From Aquitalea denitrificans (GTDB lineage: Bacteria > Pseudomonadota > Gammaproteobacteria > Burkholderiales > Chromobacteriaceae): 64,000 nt of DNA. How positions within the stretch are numbered: position 1 is the first letter of the stretch; the number at the start of each line of letters is the position of its first letter. Below the pieces are notes generated by a model. That model made no database searches. It was not told the origin of the DNA and saw only the letters and a program-made list of their open reading frames with translations. The DNA lies in contig NZ_CP047241.1 of NCBI RefSeq assembly GCF_009856625.1, forward strand, positions 2,232,001-2,296,000, in the 5' to 3' direction. The position numbers and the translations under genes are program-made. This document shows, piece after piece, positions 1 to 8,119 of this stretch.

Positions 1-561
1 ATTGCCTGCCGCCAGCGCCGGGGCCACTTTCCAGGCGGCCATGTCCAGCGGGAAATTCCACGGAATCACCGCCGCCACCACGCCCACTGGCTCGCGCGTC
101 ACCAGGGCCAGCGCATCCGGGCCGCTGGGGGCCACTTCGTCATACAGCTTGTCGCAGGCCTCGGCATACCAGTCGAACAAGGCTGCCGTGGCCGGCACGT
201 CGATATTCAGCGCATCGGAAATCGGCTTGCCCATGTCCAGGCAATCGAGCAAGGCCAGCTCATCGGCATTGTCGCGCAGCAGTTGCGCCAGTTTTTGCAG
301 CACTGGTTTGCGCTCTCGCGGATGACAGCGCGACCAGTCCCCGGCCTCAAAGCTGCGTCGTGCGGCGCTCACTGCCAGGTCAACATCCGCCTGTGCACAG
401 CGCGCCACCATGGCGATGGTCTGGCCGGTATGCGGACAGATGCTGGCAAACCGGCGGCCATCTACTGCATCTTGCAGCCGGCCATCAATATAGGCCTGTG
501 CAGCAGGCTGCAGCGCGCTGGCACAAGCCGTCCAGAATGACAGATCTTTCGATGACAACAT
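1..561 (-). CDS. puuC: PuuC-like NAD(P)+ aldehyde dehydrogenase, N-terminal part (cut by window edge)
   Basis: The minus strand reads open for 187 codons from ATG at 561 to the left edge, so only the N-terminal third is present. The residues match the aldehyde dehydrogenase superfamily: an N-terminal oligomerisation/NAD-binding start, the stretch LVTREPVGVVAAVIPWNFP and then WKVAPALAAGN, the invariant PWNFP cofactor-binding motif. The wording resembles the PuuC subgroup, which oxidises gamma-glutamyl-aminobutyraldehyde in putrescine breakdown. The catalytic Cys and Glu lie outside the window. A GGAGAG sequence lies 5 bases before the ATG. It is divergent from a LuxR-type gene. Family is certain; substrate is inferred. 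Confidence 0.85.
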   Translation of the reverse strand, partial: MLSSKDLSFWTACASALQPAAQAYIDGRLQDAVDGRRFASICPHTGQTIAMVARCAQADVDLAVSAARRSFEAGDWSRCHPRERKPVLQKLAQLLRDNADELALLDCLDMGKPISDALNIDVPATAALFDWYAEACDKLYDEVAPSGPDALALVTREPVGVVAAVIPWNFPLDMAAWKVAPALAAGN

Positions 562-661
562 GCTACTCTCCTGTCGGGTTTTGCCAGTCACGACACAAAG
601 ACAGACTGACATGCAATGGCCACAGTCTAGGCAGGCCACCCGGCCCCGCCCATCGCCTTGA

Positions 662-689
662 TGGGTGAGGCCACTCACCCCTTGGGGGT
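662..689. promoter_or_regulatory. Overlapping inverted repeats in the puuC/luxR divergent promoter region
   Basis: A perfect 7-bp inverted repeat, GGGTGAG (663-669), 4-base spacer, CTCACCC (674-680), overlaps a second near-palindrome ACCCCTTGGGGGT (677-689). They lie between the aldehyde dehydrogenase and the LuxR-type gene, about 70-100 bases before the regulator start. This is a natural place for the regulator to bind both promoters. The dyads are seen; the binding role is inferred. Confidence 0.45.
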
Positions 690-761
690 AGCGCCGGGTC
701 AGATACAGTTGCGGCATCATGCAGAACCATGGCCAAAACCGACACAGGAGCAAGAACAGAC

Positions 762-1574
762 ATGCAGATCGCCGTGAGTGACCTGGCCTTTCATCACCGG
801 CTGGGGAAATTGCTGGAACAACTGGGAGAGCCACGCTTCTGGCCGGTGCTGGCCAGCTTTCTGGGAGAGATTGCCACCTTCGATACCTGGGTAGTGCTGC
901 TGTTTCAGGCTGACCAGCCCCCGCTGATCCTGGCGGATCATGCCGCCAATCTGGCAGCGGACGACCTGTTTGCCGACTACCGTGCCGGGCTGTACCGCAT
1001 CGACCCCTTCTATGCCTTCAGCCAGCAAAACCCCATGCCCGGCCTGTATCGGCTGGACGATGTGGCACCGGATTCCTTCCGCGATACCGAATACTACCGC
1101 CAGTATTTCAGCCGCAATGTCGGGGAAGACGAGCTGCAATTCCTACTGCCCATTGCCGGCCAAGGTGTGCTGTCACTGTCGCTGGCCAGCCGGCAGCGCT
1201 TCAGTGCCGGCGAGGTTGGCAGCTGCCAGTTATTCAGCCCCTGGCTGCTGACCCTGCTGCGCAAGGCACTGCAATTTGATGCCAGCCTGATTGCACAGCA
1301 GCAAAACAATCCGGCTCAGCGCCAGCTGCGGCTGGAAGATGCCTTGCGCCAGCGCGGCAAACCACAACTGACCGAGCGCGAGGTGCAAGTTGCCCTGCTG
1401 ATTCTGGCCGGACACTCCACCAAGGCCATTGCCCGTGAACTGGGCATCTCCCAGGACACCGCCAAGGTCCACCGGCGCAATCTGTACGCCAAACTGGGCG
1501 TCAGTCAGCAAGCCGGTTTGTTTCTGCTGTTTGCCGCACCAGATGCAGCCTCAGGCCCCACACCCGCCAACTGA
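762..1574 (+). CDS. LuxR-type transcriptional regulator
   Basis: A 270-residue protein from the ATG at 762 (AGGAG 11 bases upstream); an in-frame ATG at 729 would add 11 residues. The C-terminal part, about residues 203-258, is a clear LuxR/GerE helix-turn-helix (LTEREVQVALLILAGHSTK, then ISQDTAKVHRRNLYAKLGV). The N-terminal 190 residues lack the phospho-acceptor region of response regulators and show no clear acyl-homoserine-lactone-binding signature, so the input signal is unknown. It is divergent from the PuuC-like dehydrogenase and probably controls it. Certain as a LuxR-family DNA-binding protein; target inferred. Confidence 0.85.
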   Translation: MQIAVSDLAFHHRLGKLLEQLGEPRFWPVLASFLGEIATFDTWVVLLFQADQPPLILADHAANLAADDLFADYRAGLYRIDPFYAFSQQNPMPGLYRLDDVAPDSFRDTEYYRQYFSRNVGEDELQFLLPIAGQGVLSLSLASRQRFSAGEVGSCQLFSPWLLTLLRKALQFDASLIAQQQNNPAQRQLRLEDALRQRGKPQLTEREVQVALLILAGHSTKAIARELGISQDTAKVHRRNLYAKLGVSQQAGLFLLFAAPDAASGPTPAN

Positions 1575-1730
1575 GAAAACATCCCTTTTATTTCAATGTC
1601 TTGCAGAAAACCCAAGCAGCAGCCGCAGCAAGAATGCCACACTGCAAGCACAGATTTTGAAATTGGCATTGCCAAGCCATTTGAATTTGTACACAATCAA
1701 TTCACCGCAAGCAAATCAGGGAAAGCCAAG

Positions 1731-2309
1731 ATGGCACAAGGAGGCAAACGAGACGGTGCCGGACGCAAATCGGCATTTGGTGGCGACAAGACCGTCGCCA
1801 TGCGGGTTCCGGAACCCTTGCGGCCACTGCTGGAAAGCTGGCTGGCCGAGTACCGCCAGCTGCGTACGGTCAAGACGGCAGATACCCAGGACATCCGCAC
1901 CTTGTCCGACACCCTCAGCCAGTTGTCGCTGCCGCTATTTGCCAGCCGGGTACCCGCCGGCTCGCCCGTTGCCGCCGATGACCTGAAAGAAGCCGACATC
2001 GACCTGAATGCCCATCTGGTCAGCCACCCCGCCAGTACCTTCATGGTAACGGTGAAAGGCGACTCGATGATCAACGCCGGCATCCACGATGGCGACCTGC
2101 TGATTGTCGACCGCGCCCTGCAAGCCCGCAGCGGCAAGGTGGTGGTGGCGGTCATCAATGGCGAGCTTACCGTGAAGCGGCTGGAAAAAACGGCAAACGG
2201 ATTGTTTCTGATGCCGGAAAACCCGGCCTACTCGCCAATCGAAGTGCCGGAAGAAGCGGCATTGTTTATCTGGGGTGTGGTGACCAACGTCATCCATCCG
2301 GTTTCGTAA
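1731..2309 (+). CDS. umuD: UmuD-like S24 self-cleaving protein (orphan, no umuC)
   Basis: A 192-residue S24 peptidase. Catalytic Ser112 sits in KGDSM and Lys149 in VKRL, 37 residues apart as in E. coli UmuD (Ser60/Lys97). The self-cleavage site is Ala76-Gly77 (RVPAGSP); Gly-to-Ser spacing is 35 as in UmuD. The N-terminus has an extra ~50 residues with the basic motif GGKRDGAGRK, often seen at the start of small phage/plasmid DNA-binding proteins. UmuD normally joins UmuC as polymerase V, but no umuC follows; a 49-codon gene starts 8 bases on. An upstream in-frame ATG at 1596 is disfavoured because that stretch lacks homology. I saw no convincing LexA box upstream. Confidence 0.88.
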   Translation: MAQGGKRDGAGRKSAFGGDKTVAMRVPEPLRPLLESWLAEYRQLRTVKTADTQDIRTLSDTLSQLSLPLFASRVPAGSPVAADDLKEADIDLNAHLVSHPASTFMVTVKGDSMINAGIHDGDLLIVDRALQARSGKVVVAVINGELTVKRLEKTANGLFLMPENPAYSPIEVPEEAALFIWGVVTNVIHPVS

Positions 2310-2317
2310 AGGAGCGC

Positions 2318-2467
2318 ATGATGCAAATCGATGAGAGCCTGATCAAGATGAAGTTCATGGACTGGCGCCGTCTGCCGCGTGCTTTTCGTGAAGTCCGCGC
2401 CGGACAACCGCAGGTGCTGGTATCCCGCACCGGTCGCAGCTACTTTGTCCCGGTGCAGTTTGTCTAG
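2318..2467 (+). CDS. Small protein downstream of umuD, unknown function
   Basis: A 49-codon reading frame begins 8 bases after the umuD stop, with GGAG (2311-2314) correctly placed for ATG 2318 or 2321. The product is basic and tryptophan-containing (MKFMDWRRLPRAFREVRAGQ) and ends in a hydrophobic SYFVPVQFV. No family recognised. The ribosome-binding site, tight spacing and following terminator at 2512 suggest it is co-translated with umuD. Confidence 0.6.
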   Translation: MMQIDESLIKMKFMDWRRLPRAFREVRAGQPQVLVSRTGRSYFVPVQFV

Positions 2468-2511
2468 CCCAGCTTATCCGGGCAAGTCACCCCCCCTCAC
2501 CCGGCAACATC

Positions 2512-2540
2512 ATCAGACCAGCATGCCTGGTCTGATTTTA
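2512..2540 (+). terminator. Rho-independent terminator of the umuD operon
   Basis: Perfect 10-bp stem ATCAGACCAG (2512-2521) / CTGGTCTGAT (2527-2536) with a 5-base loop, followed by TTTTATTT. It lies 45 bases after the small gene. Confidence 0.85.
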
Positions 2541-2624
2541 TTTGGCTCCACCCGCAACGACAGCCCCAGCCTTGATCCGCTTCATCAGCTTGATTTGCCT
2601 CATCAGACCGGAACGATGCAGCCA

Positions 2625-2658
2625 TAAAAAATGCCCACCATCAAGCATTTCTTGATGG
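2625..2658 (-). terminator. Hairpin with minus-strand T tract
   Basis: CCATCAAG (2638-2645) and CTTGATGG (2651-2658) form an 8-bp stem; on the minus strand it is followed, after a short GC-rich gap, by a run of six T (2626-2631). It could terminate minus-strand transcription coming from the 3.2-4.4 kb genes. Confidence 0.4.
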
Positions 2659-3215
2659 CAGATATCACGTTAAAAGTCTATAGACAGCAATAGTTTAAGG
2701 GGTTACCGGTGACTTCGGCCCACTACTGATTTTTGGACTGGGAGCCACATAGGAGCATCGCGATAGCAAATCCAGGAGCGCTATAGCGAATGGATTGCGC
2801 ACGGCAAGACCTCGTCCCCGATCACCAGCTCTGCAAAGTTCCCCCCAAACGAGAAGGCGCAACTCGTGGGCTGCGCGTTCTTGACAGGACCGGATGCCTT
2901 GTATGGCCTGGCCTCCCTGCATCAACTCGAAGAAGCATTGGATCGAGCACAGATGTACCGTGCACCTCCAGCGCCAACGAAGACCGACAGTGCCACAGCC
3001 CAACTTGCCACGAAATTAAATTTGAAGTTTTTTTTTCATAGTTACCTCCTTGGTTTGTTGTGCGTTGGTTTGGGTACGGTGCTTGTTGTTAGTGGGAATC
3101 TCACCCAGCAATCGGACGGTTCGCTCTGTTTTCTGAATCTGTTGATACGTCAGGCTGATTGAACTATCGGTCTTCTCGCTCCAATGCTTCCTCTTTAGTG
3201 ACTGGTATGCACAGT
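2659..3215. other. Low-confidence gene-poor stretch, possibly degenerate coding DNA
   Basis: No convincing gene. On the plus strand a stretch from about 2775 to 3017 stays open without a good start and reads protein-like (SEWIAHGKTSSPITSS, then GLASLHQLEEALDRAQMYR), which could be a decayed gene of the nearby island. The rest (3030-3215) shows no feature I can name. Confidence 0.3.
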
Positions 3216-3671
3216 TTACCGTGAGGTAGTTCCAGTTGCTTTGAATCGCCCCGATCCTCGGAGGTAAGGAGCGATGATTGAGAAAATACCCAGTGGAATG
3301 TGTGCAATTGACTTCGCCAGCTCAAAAACCACAGGAATAGGATGGAGTGTCTTTCTTTCACCGTTGAATAGCAGCGTGTACTCACCACCCTTTGCATCGT
3401 TGTTAACAATGATCACGGGCGACAAATGATTGATCAACGCGGCATTCAACGCAGCATAGTTACGCTGCATATCGGCATCAACCCGGGTGATGGCATGCTG
3501 ACCACTGACCAGAGCACTCGATCGGTATGCAGTCATGTCCAAGTCATACAGATCCAGACCACCCGCCCTGCGATGCGCCCGGCGATGATGAGAACGTGAC
3601 AGCCCATTGGAAATGCTCAGATCTCGACCTTGATGGCGGGTGACTGGACAGGCATTATTTTCTTGTTCCAT
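3216..3671 (-). CDS. Hypothetical protein downstream of isochorismatase-family gene
   Basis: A 151-residue product from ATG at 3671, preceded by AAAAAGGA 7 bases upstream. The first 30 residues are His/Arg-rich (SRSHHRRAHRRAGG); the core has LSPVIIVNNDAKGG and a hydrophobic segment HIPLGIFSIIAPYL near the C-terminus. No family recognised. It follows the hydrolase at 3771 on the same strand by 99 bases, so probably one transcript. Beyond about 3260 a different frame reads protein-like down to 3164 (SKQLELPHGKLCIPVTKEEA), so the C-terminus may be altered by a frameshift. Confidence 0.5.
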   Translation of the reverse strand: MEQENNACPVTRHQGRDLSISNGLSRSHHRRAHRRAGGLDLYDLDMTAYRSSALVSGQHAITRVDADMQRNYAALNAALINHLSPVIIVNNDAKGGEYTLLFNGERKTLHPIPVVFELAKSIAHIPLGIFSIIAPYLRGSGRFKATGTTSR

Positions 3672-3770
3672 GGCTTTTTCCTTTTTGGGATATTGATTGA
3701 TGATGATCAGCTTCGACCGGCACAAGTTCGTGGTCAGATACGAATACAAACGATCAGCAATACCTGTCTT

Positions 3771-4382
3771 TTATCCGAGCTCGTCAGCGTTCGAAACGAC
3801 CACGCCGTAGAGATCCGCGATAGTGGCCAAGGCGCAATGGTGAAGTTGTGCAGACGAGATTTCGATAGGCAGGGCCTGGCCCGACCCTGTGACGCAGGGC
3901 AGTGGTCGTGTGGCACACGCATTGGCAACCACCGTAGGCCTTTTCCCCTCTAAGAAAATTCCTTCTGCGGTGAACAACACGCACATATGCGTCATAAATC
4001 CAGCCACAATGACGTTATTATTACCAGCATCTTGCAGCAACTCTGCCAGTTTGGTTCCCACTAGCGCATTGGGTGCCGTTTTCACGACGATTACCTCACC
4101 ATTCATGGGAGCTACCTGAGGGTGAATCTGCCCGATTTCGGCTCGAATGTCGTAGGGTGTATCCGGCCCGCCATCATTGATGATATGAATCACCGTCGTG
4201 CCCTGTTGACGCGCACGGGCCAATAAATCGGCGGCAGCTTCGAGCGCCTGCTGCCACCCGTCAAGTACCATCACACCTCGGGTATAGGTATTCTGAAAAT
4301 CGATCATCACCAAGGTCGATTTCCCCAAGGGCGCAGGAGTTTCATCCAAGCCATTCAACTGGCGAAGTGTTATGCGTGCCAT
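3771..4382 (-). CDS. Isochorismatase-family cysteine hydrolase
   Basis: A 203-residue protein with the complete isochorismatase-fold triad: Asp28 (MIDFQN), Lys101 (VVKTAPNAL) and Cys134 (FMTHMC), at usual spacing and length. Such enzymes hydrolyse amides or vinyl ethers (nicotinamidase, N-carbamoyl hydrolase and relatives); the substrate is not readable. The start at 4382 was chosen because GAGG sits 6 bases upstream; two in-frame ATGs lie just before it. It is divergent from a GlxA-type regulator, a common pairing in which the regulator controls the hydrolase. Confidence 0.85.
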   Translation of the reverse strand: MARITLRQLNGLDETPAPLGKSTLVMIDFQNTYTRGVMVLDGWQQALEAAADLLARARQQGTTVIHIINDGGPDTPYDIRAEIGQIHPQVAPMNGEVIVVKTAPNALVGTKLAELLQDAGNNNVIVAGFMTHMCVLFTAEGIFLEGKRPTVVANACATRPLPCVTGSGQALPIEISSAQLHHCALATIADLYGVVVSNADELG

Positions 4383-4528
4383 TGACATCCTCATTTCTAC
4401 GGTCTAGTTGAAAATCAATTCCATCAGCAACTGCCTGGCTTCGATGGTAGGGTTTGACTGGAATGTCGGCAATGTCATAGAACTTGCAAAATCGGACATC
4501 TTTGGGCTGGCACGGAATGGAGGTGAAA

Positions 4529-5530
4529 ATGAATGGACGGCAACGTCTGATCGTGGTGGTGGTGTTCGATCAGGTCGATCTGCTCGACGTGACCGGCCCC
4601 TCCGAGGTCTTTGCCTTGCTACAACGCGAGATGGATCAACCCACGGGCTACCGTGTCCTGCTTGCCGGCAAAACGCTGGCCCCAGTGACCACCTCGGCCG
4701 GGGTCAGAATCCTGCCCGATACGTGCTTTGACACCATCGACCAGCAATCAATCGACACCCTGCTTATTCCCGGGGCCGTGCAGGTCGACACACAAAGGCG
4801 GGTGACAGCGTTGGTGGATGCAGACATCGTCGAACTGGTTGCCAGACTTGCCACGCGAGCCCGCCGCATTGCTTCAGTTTGTGTGGGAGCCCATATCCTG
4901 GCAGCCACCGGCTTGCTCAATGGCAAGCGCGTCACCACCCACTGGTCTACCGCCCGGCAGTTAGCTGCAGAGCACCCCGGGATCACCGTAGATGCCGATC
5001 CCATTTTCATCCGCGACGGCCAAATCTGGACTAGTGCGGGAATCAGTTCCTGCCTCGATCTTTCCCTGGCCCTGGTCGCAGATGACTTCGGCGAGGCCAT
5101 GGCACAACAGGTCGCCCGACAGCTTGTTGTCTACTTGAAACGCCCCGGCGGACAGAGTCAGTTCAGTGTTTTTCTGGAGCCTATTTCATCGACGCGGCGC
5201 ATGGACAAACTGCGCCACTACATATCCCAGCACTTGCGTGCACCACTCACCATCCCCGAGCTTGCCGAACATCTGCATGTCAGTGAGCGTCAACTAACAC
5301 GGATATTCAAGAATGAACTCGGCATGATGCCAGCCGCCTATGTCGAGGCGGTACGTGTTGAAGCCGCGCGAAATCAGCTGGAAACCAGCAGCAACACACT
5401 TGAGCTGATTGCGAGCAACAACGGCTTTGGCTCGGTCGATACCCTGATCCGTGCTTTTCGCCGAGTGCTCAACATCACGCCTTCGGACTATCGACAGCGC
5501 TTCCGCCTACAGCCGCCATGGCAGGTGTGA
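4529..5530 (+). CDS. GlxA-family (DJ-1/PfpI-AraC) transcriptional regulator
   Basis: A 333-residue two-domain protein. Residues ~5-190 are a DJ-1/PfpI class-I amidotransferase-like sensor domain, with ASVCVGAHILAATGLLNG holding the nucleophile-elbow Cys; residues ~225-325 are an AraC-type pair of helix-turn-helices (IPELAEHLHVSERQLTRIF, then GFGSVDTLIRAFRRVLNITP). GGAGG lies 6 bases before ATG 4529, which decides against the upstream in-frame ATG at 4484. Divergent to the cysteine hydrolase, which it likely regulates together with the unknown gene at 3216. The effector molecule is unknown. Confidence 0.88.
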   Translation: MNGRQRLIVVVVFDQVDLLDVTGPSEVFALLQREMDQPTGYRVLLAGKTLAPVTTSAGVRILPDTCFDTIDQQSIDTLLIPGAVQVDTQRRVTALVDADIVELVARLATRARRIASVCVGAHILAATGLLNGKRVTTHWSTARQLAAEHPGITVDADPIFIRDGQIWTSAGISSCLDLSLALVADDFGEAMAQQVARQLVVYLKRPGGQSQFSVFLEPISSTRRMDKLRHYISQHLRAPLTIPELAEHLHVSERQLTRIFKNELGMMPAAYVEAVRVEAARNQLETSSNTLELIASNNGFGSVDTLIRAFRRVLNITPSDYRQRFRLQPPWQV

Positions 5531-5778
5531 TGAAACCACTTGCCAATTGAATCGATCGGATAGGCGTCGTCAGTTGAGTGAGCTTCAGGATCAAGTGCGG
5601 TCCCTGCCCTGGGATGCTGGTCAAGCAAGAATTCACCGCACAGCAGTGCCGCTCTCGGCCAGCCGCATTGATTCACGGGAGCGGGAACGCAAACCATCTA
5701 ATCCGATCAGATACAGAAGCGCAAAAGCGGAGTTGTGGAACTCAGGCAAGGCACGGATGCAGCTCCCCGAAGAAGAAA

Positions 5779-5815
5779 AAATGCCTCAGCAGGTTTGACG
5801 CCTGCCGAGGCATTT
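5779..5815 (-). terminator. Strong inverted repeat with T tract on minus strand
   Basis: AAATGCCTC (5779-5787) and GAGGCATTT (5807-5815) pair, extended inward by GCAGG/CCTGC. On the minus strand it is followed by TTTTTTCTTC. It sits downstream, in minus-strand sense, of the integrase remnant and probably ended that transcript. Confidence 0.6.
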
Positions 5816-5848
5816 AGGTCAGGCTGACCATCACATTAAGGCCGACGC

Positions 5849-6037
5849 TCAACAGCTGACCGAGTTGCGTGAGGTGATGGAGATCCATCCAATGGCGCTT
5901 CTCATATTGAACACCTTGCGGCCCGACGGAGTATCCTTGCACAAGAAGCCGGGCACTAGCGTGTCTTGGAGTTCGACGGCCTGCAGCTGGGGTTATGCCG
6001 CATCGACAGCGGACTTAGTGAGCTTGATTTTTGCCAT
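5849..6037 (-). pseudogene. Integrase (tyrosine recombinase) N-terminal remnant
   Basis: From ATG 6037 the minus strand reads MAKIKLTKSAVDAA, a TAA at codon 15, then in the same frame VELQDTLVPGFLCK and TPSGRKVF. This is the N-terminal DNA-binding start of phage/island tyrosine integrases (AKIKLTKSAVDAA...LRDTLVPGFLVKVTPSGRKVF type). Similarity ends about 45 codons in, and the frame closes at 5849. The catalytic domain is absent. It marks an old integration event next to the GlxA/hydrolase patch. Confidence 0.75.
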
Positions 6038-6212
6038 GATGACTACTTAGAAAGACCCGGTTTCCAGGAGCCTTCTAGGGGCCAGCAGAGCGGAAGTCGG
6101 GTCAATTTTCAGAAAGCACCGGCATATGACGAACTAGACTAAGTCATTGATAAACATGACGTATCTAGTCTTGGCGCAGACTGGCGAAGTGCCGAAATGG
6201 AGTCATGGTGAA

Positions 6213-6240
6213 ATAAAAAAACCCTCCCACGAGGGGAGGG
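6213..6240 (-). terminator. Rho-independent terminator, minus strand
   Basis: CCCTCCC (6222-6228) and GGGAGGG (6234-6240) form a 7-bp GC stem with a 5-base loop; on the minus strand TTTTTTTATTT follows. It is about 130 bases past the dusC stop and is the first terminator for that gene. Confidence 0.85.
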
Positions 6241-6371
6241 ATTAACAGGGTATCGGGGAAGTGTAACGACCGGGAGCTGAGGGCAGCCGGTCATACAGCA
6301 CCTGGCTCCATACCAAGAACCAAGCACATGTGCATCGTAGCGCTTGCACCTGGCATTGACTATGGTGGAAT

Positions 6372-7319
6372 TTACTTAGAAGACATATCGCGCATTATCT
6401 TAAGAATATTCTCAGCAGAAGTTTCCCGGCGTATCACTTCGAAAAAGTGCTCTGCTTCCGGATAGGTTTTCTTCAATTGCCCCACCCACTGCTTAAGCCG
6501 CGCCGGCGGATAGCGCGACTCCCCGGCCTCGGCAAAACACTGCTGGTAGAAATCCAACAACCATTCCATCAACACCGGCCAAGCCATTGGTACAGCGAAC
6601 TGATCACCAGCAATACGCTGTGCCAGATCCGGCGCAGCAATCAGGCCCCGCCCTATCATCACCCGCTCGCAGCCGCTTTGTGCCCGGATGGCATGGTAAT
6701 CCGCCACGGTCCACACCTCGCCATTGGCGATGACCGGCACCGTGACATGCTCGCGGATACGGGCAATCCAGTCCCAATGCGCTGGCGGCTTATACCCTTC
6801 CACCTTGGTACGCGCATGCACCACCAGTTCGGCAGCACCCGCACTAGCCAATGCAGCAGCGCACTCCAGCGCCAGACTCTTGTCTGCATAACCCAGCCGC
6901 ATCTTGGCTGTTACCGGTATCTCCGCCGGAACAGCCGCACGCACCTGCCTGACAATGGCGTGCAGCAGTTCCGGTTCAGTCAGCAGTACCGCACCGCCAC
7001 GATGACGATTGACCGTCGGTGCCGGGCAACCAAAATTCAAATCGACACCCGGTGCCCCCAGGCTGGCCACCTTGGCCGCATTCTCAGCCAGGCAAACCGG
7101 GTCCGAGCCCAGCAATTGCACCCGTACTGTTGTCCCCGCACGGGTCTTGCCGCCATTGAGCAATTCCGGTGCCAATCGATGAAAGGCACGGGTAGGTAAC
7201 AGTACATTGGTGACTCGGACAAACTCGGTTACGCACAAGTCGATACCGCCCAGACGGGTCAGTACATCCCGCATGATGGGGTCAACCAGGCCCTCCATCG
7301 GTGCCAGCATCAGATTCAT
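6372..7319 (-). CDS. dusC: tRNA-dihydrouridine(16) synthase DusC
   Basis: A 315-residue FMN-dependent enzyme of the Dus family that reduces a uridine in the tRNA D-loop. Visible hallmarks are the N-terminal LAPMEGLVDPIMRD flavin-binding start, catalytic Cys98 in NFGCPAPTVN, KMRLGY, HARTKVEGY, and the phosphate-binding IANGEVW...MIGRGLIAAPDLA. The short N-terminus MNLMLAPMEGL and the RTKVEGYKPPAHWDWI wording fit the DusC (U16) subgroup rather than DusA or DusB. Single gene, ended by the terminator at 6213. Confidence 0.93.
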   Translation of the reverse strand: MNLMLAPMEGLVDPIMRDVLTRLGGIDLCVTEFVRVTNVLLPTRAFHRLAPELLNGGKTRAGTTVRVQLLGSDPVCLAENAAKVASLGAPGVDLNFGCPAPTVNRHRGGAVLLTEPELLHAIVRQVRAAVPAEIPVTAKMRLGYADKSLALECAAALASAGAAELVVHARTKVEGYKPPAHWDWIARIREHVTVPVIANGEVWTVADYHAIRAQSGCERVMIGRGLIAAPDLAQRIAGDQFAVPMAWPVLMEWLLDFYQQCFAEAGESRYPPARLKQWVGQLKKTYPEAEHFFEVIRRETSAENILKIMRDMSSK

Positions 7320-7379
7320 GACTTAACCTGCTGAAAAAAGGGCGCTATTGTAACGGAATCACTGTCCGGGAGCGAATGC

Positions 7380-7835
7380 ATGACCCTGAAAATCAGCCCT
7401 GTCACTGCCCATCAACTTGAACACTGCCTGCCACTGTTTCAGGCGTATCTGGCTTTCTATGCCGTAGAACAGTCCGATGCCGACTGCCTGGCCTTCCTGG
7501 AAGCCCGCTTGCATCACCACGAAGTCCGGCTGTGGCTGGCCGAAGATGCGGGCGTGGCCGTCGGCTTTGCCCTGATGTACCCCGGTTTCAACTCGCTTAC
7601 CCTCAAGCCAAACTGGCTGCTGCATGATCTGTATGTCGTACCGGAGTATCGTGGCAGCGGTGTCAGCCGACAGCTGCTGCAAACCTGTCAGGCCCATGTC
7701 CTTAGTCAGGGTGGCGGTGACATCATGCTGCAGACCGCTCACGACAATACCCGCGCCCAACGCCTGTATGAAGGCAACGGCTTTGTTCTGGACAAGGAGT
7801 TCCGGGTGTACTACTGGGATGGCAAGGGTGCTTGA
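7380..7835 (+). CDS. GNAT-family N-acetyltransferase
   Basis: A 151-residue GCN5-related acetyltransferase. The acetyl-CoA-binding motif A is visible as LHDLYVVPEYRGSGVSRQLL, followed by the C-terminal motif with NTRAQRLYEGNGFV. GGGAG precedes the ATG. It is divergent from dusC and 58 bases before the DUF1653 gene. Substrate (small molecule or protein) unknown; the deacetylase-like gene downstream is a possible but unproven functional partner. Confidence 0.88.
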   Translation: MTLKISPVTAHQLEHCLPLFQAYLAFYAVEQSDADCLAFLEARLHHHEVRLWLAEDAGVAVGFALMYPGFNSLTLKPNWLLHDLYVVPEYRGSGVSRQLLQTCQAHVLSQGGGDIMLQTAHDNTRAQRLYEGNGFVLDKEFRVYYWDGKGA

Positions 7836-7893
7836 CCACGCCCGGCCTCCGCGCCATGCTGGCGACCGTTTTTGAACAGCAAGGACCATAACC

Positions 7894-8109
7894 ATGGATA
7901 TTCCACGCGGCATTTACCGCCATTACCGGGGTAATTTATATGAAGTGCTTGGGCTGGGCCTGCACTCTGAAACACACGAACCCATGGTGGCCTATCGCGC
8001 CCTGTATGGTGATTACCAGCTATGGACACGCCCTGCCGGCATGTTTCTGGAAGCCGTGATTCATGAAGGCGAAAGCCGACCACGTTTCTCCCCGGTCAAG
8101 CTGTTTTAG
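7894..8109 (+). CDS. DUF1653 domain protein
   Basis: A 71-residue protein filled by one DUF1653 domain: IPRGIYRHYRGNLYEVLGL, HSETHEPMVAYRALYGD, LWTRPAGMF and the tail RPRFSPV. The family is a small SH3-like fold of unknown function, common in proteobacteria. It lies 10 bases upstream of the deacetylase-like gene, so co-transcription is likely. Confidence 0.88.
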   Translation: MDIPRGIYRHYRGNLYEVLGLGLHSETHEPMVAYRALYGDYQLWTRPAGMFLEAVIHEGESRPRFSPVKLF

Positions 8110-8119
8110 CCAGACAGCC

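Larger units (their letters stand above)
5531..6371. other. Intergenic region holding island remnants
   Basis: Between the GlxA-type gene and dusC. It holds an inverted repeat at 5779, the integrase remnant at 5849-6037 and the dusC-side terminator at 6213. I see no intact gene in 5531-5778 or 6038-6212. Confidence 0.6.

Noticed and set aside
6139..6327. Minus-strand frame across the dusC terminator
   Set aside because: Runs through a clear terminator hairpin and has no protein-like features.
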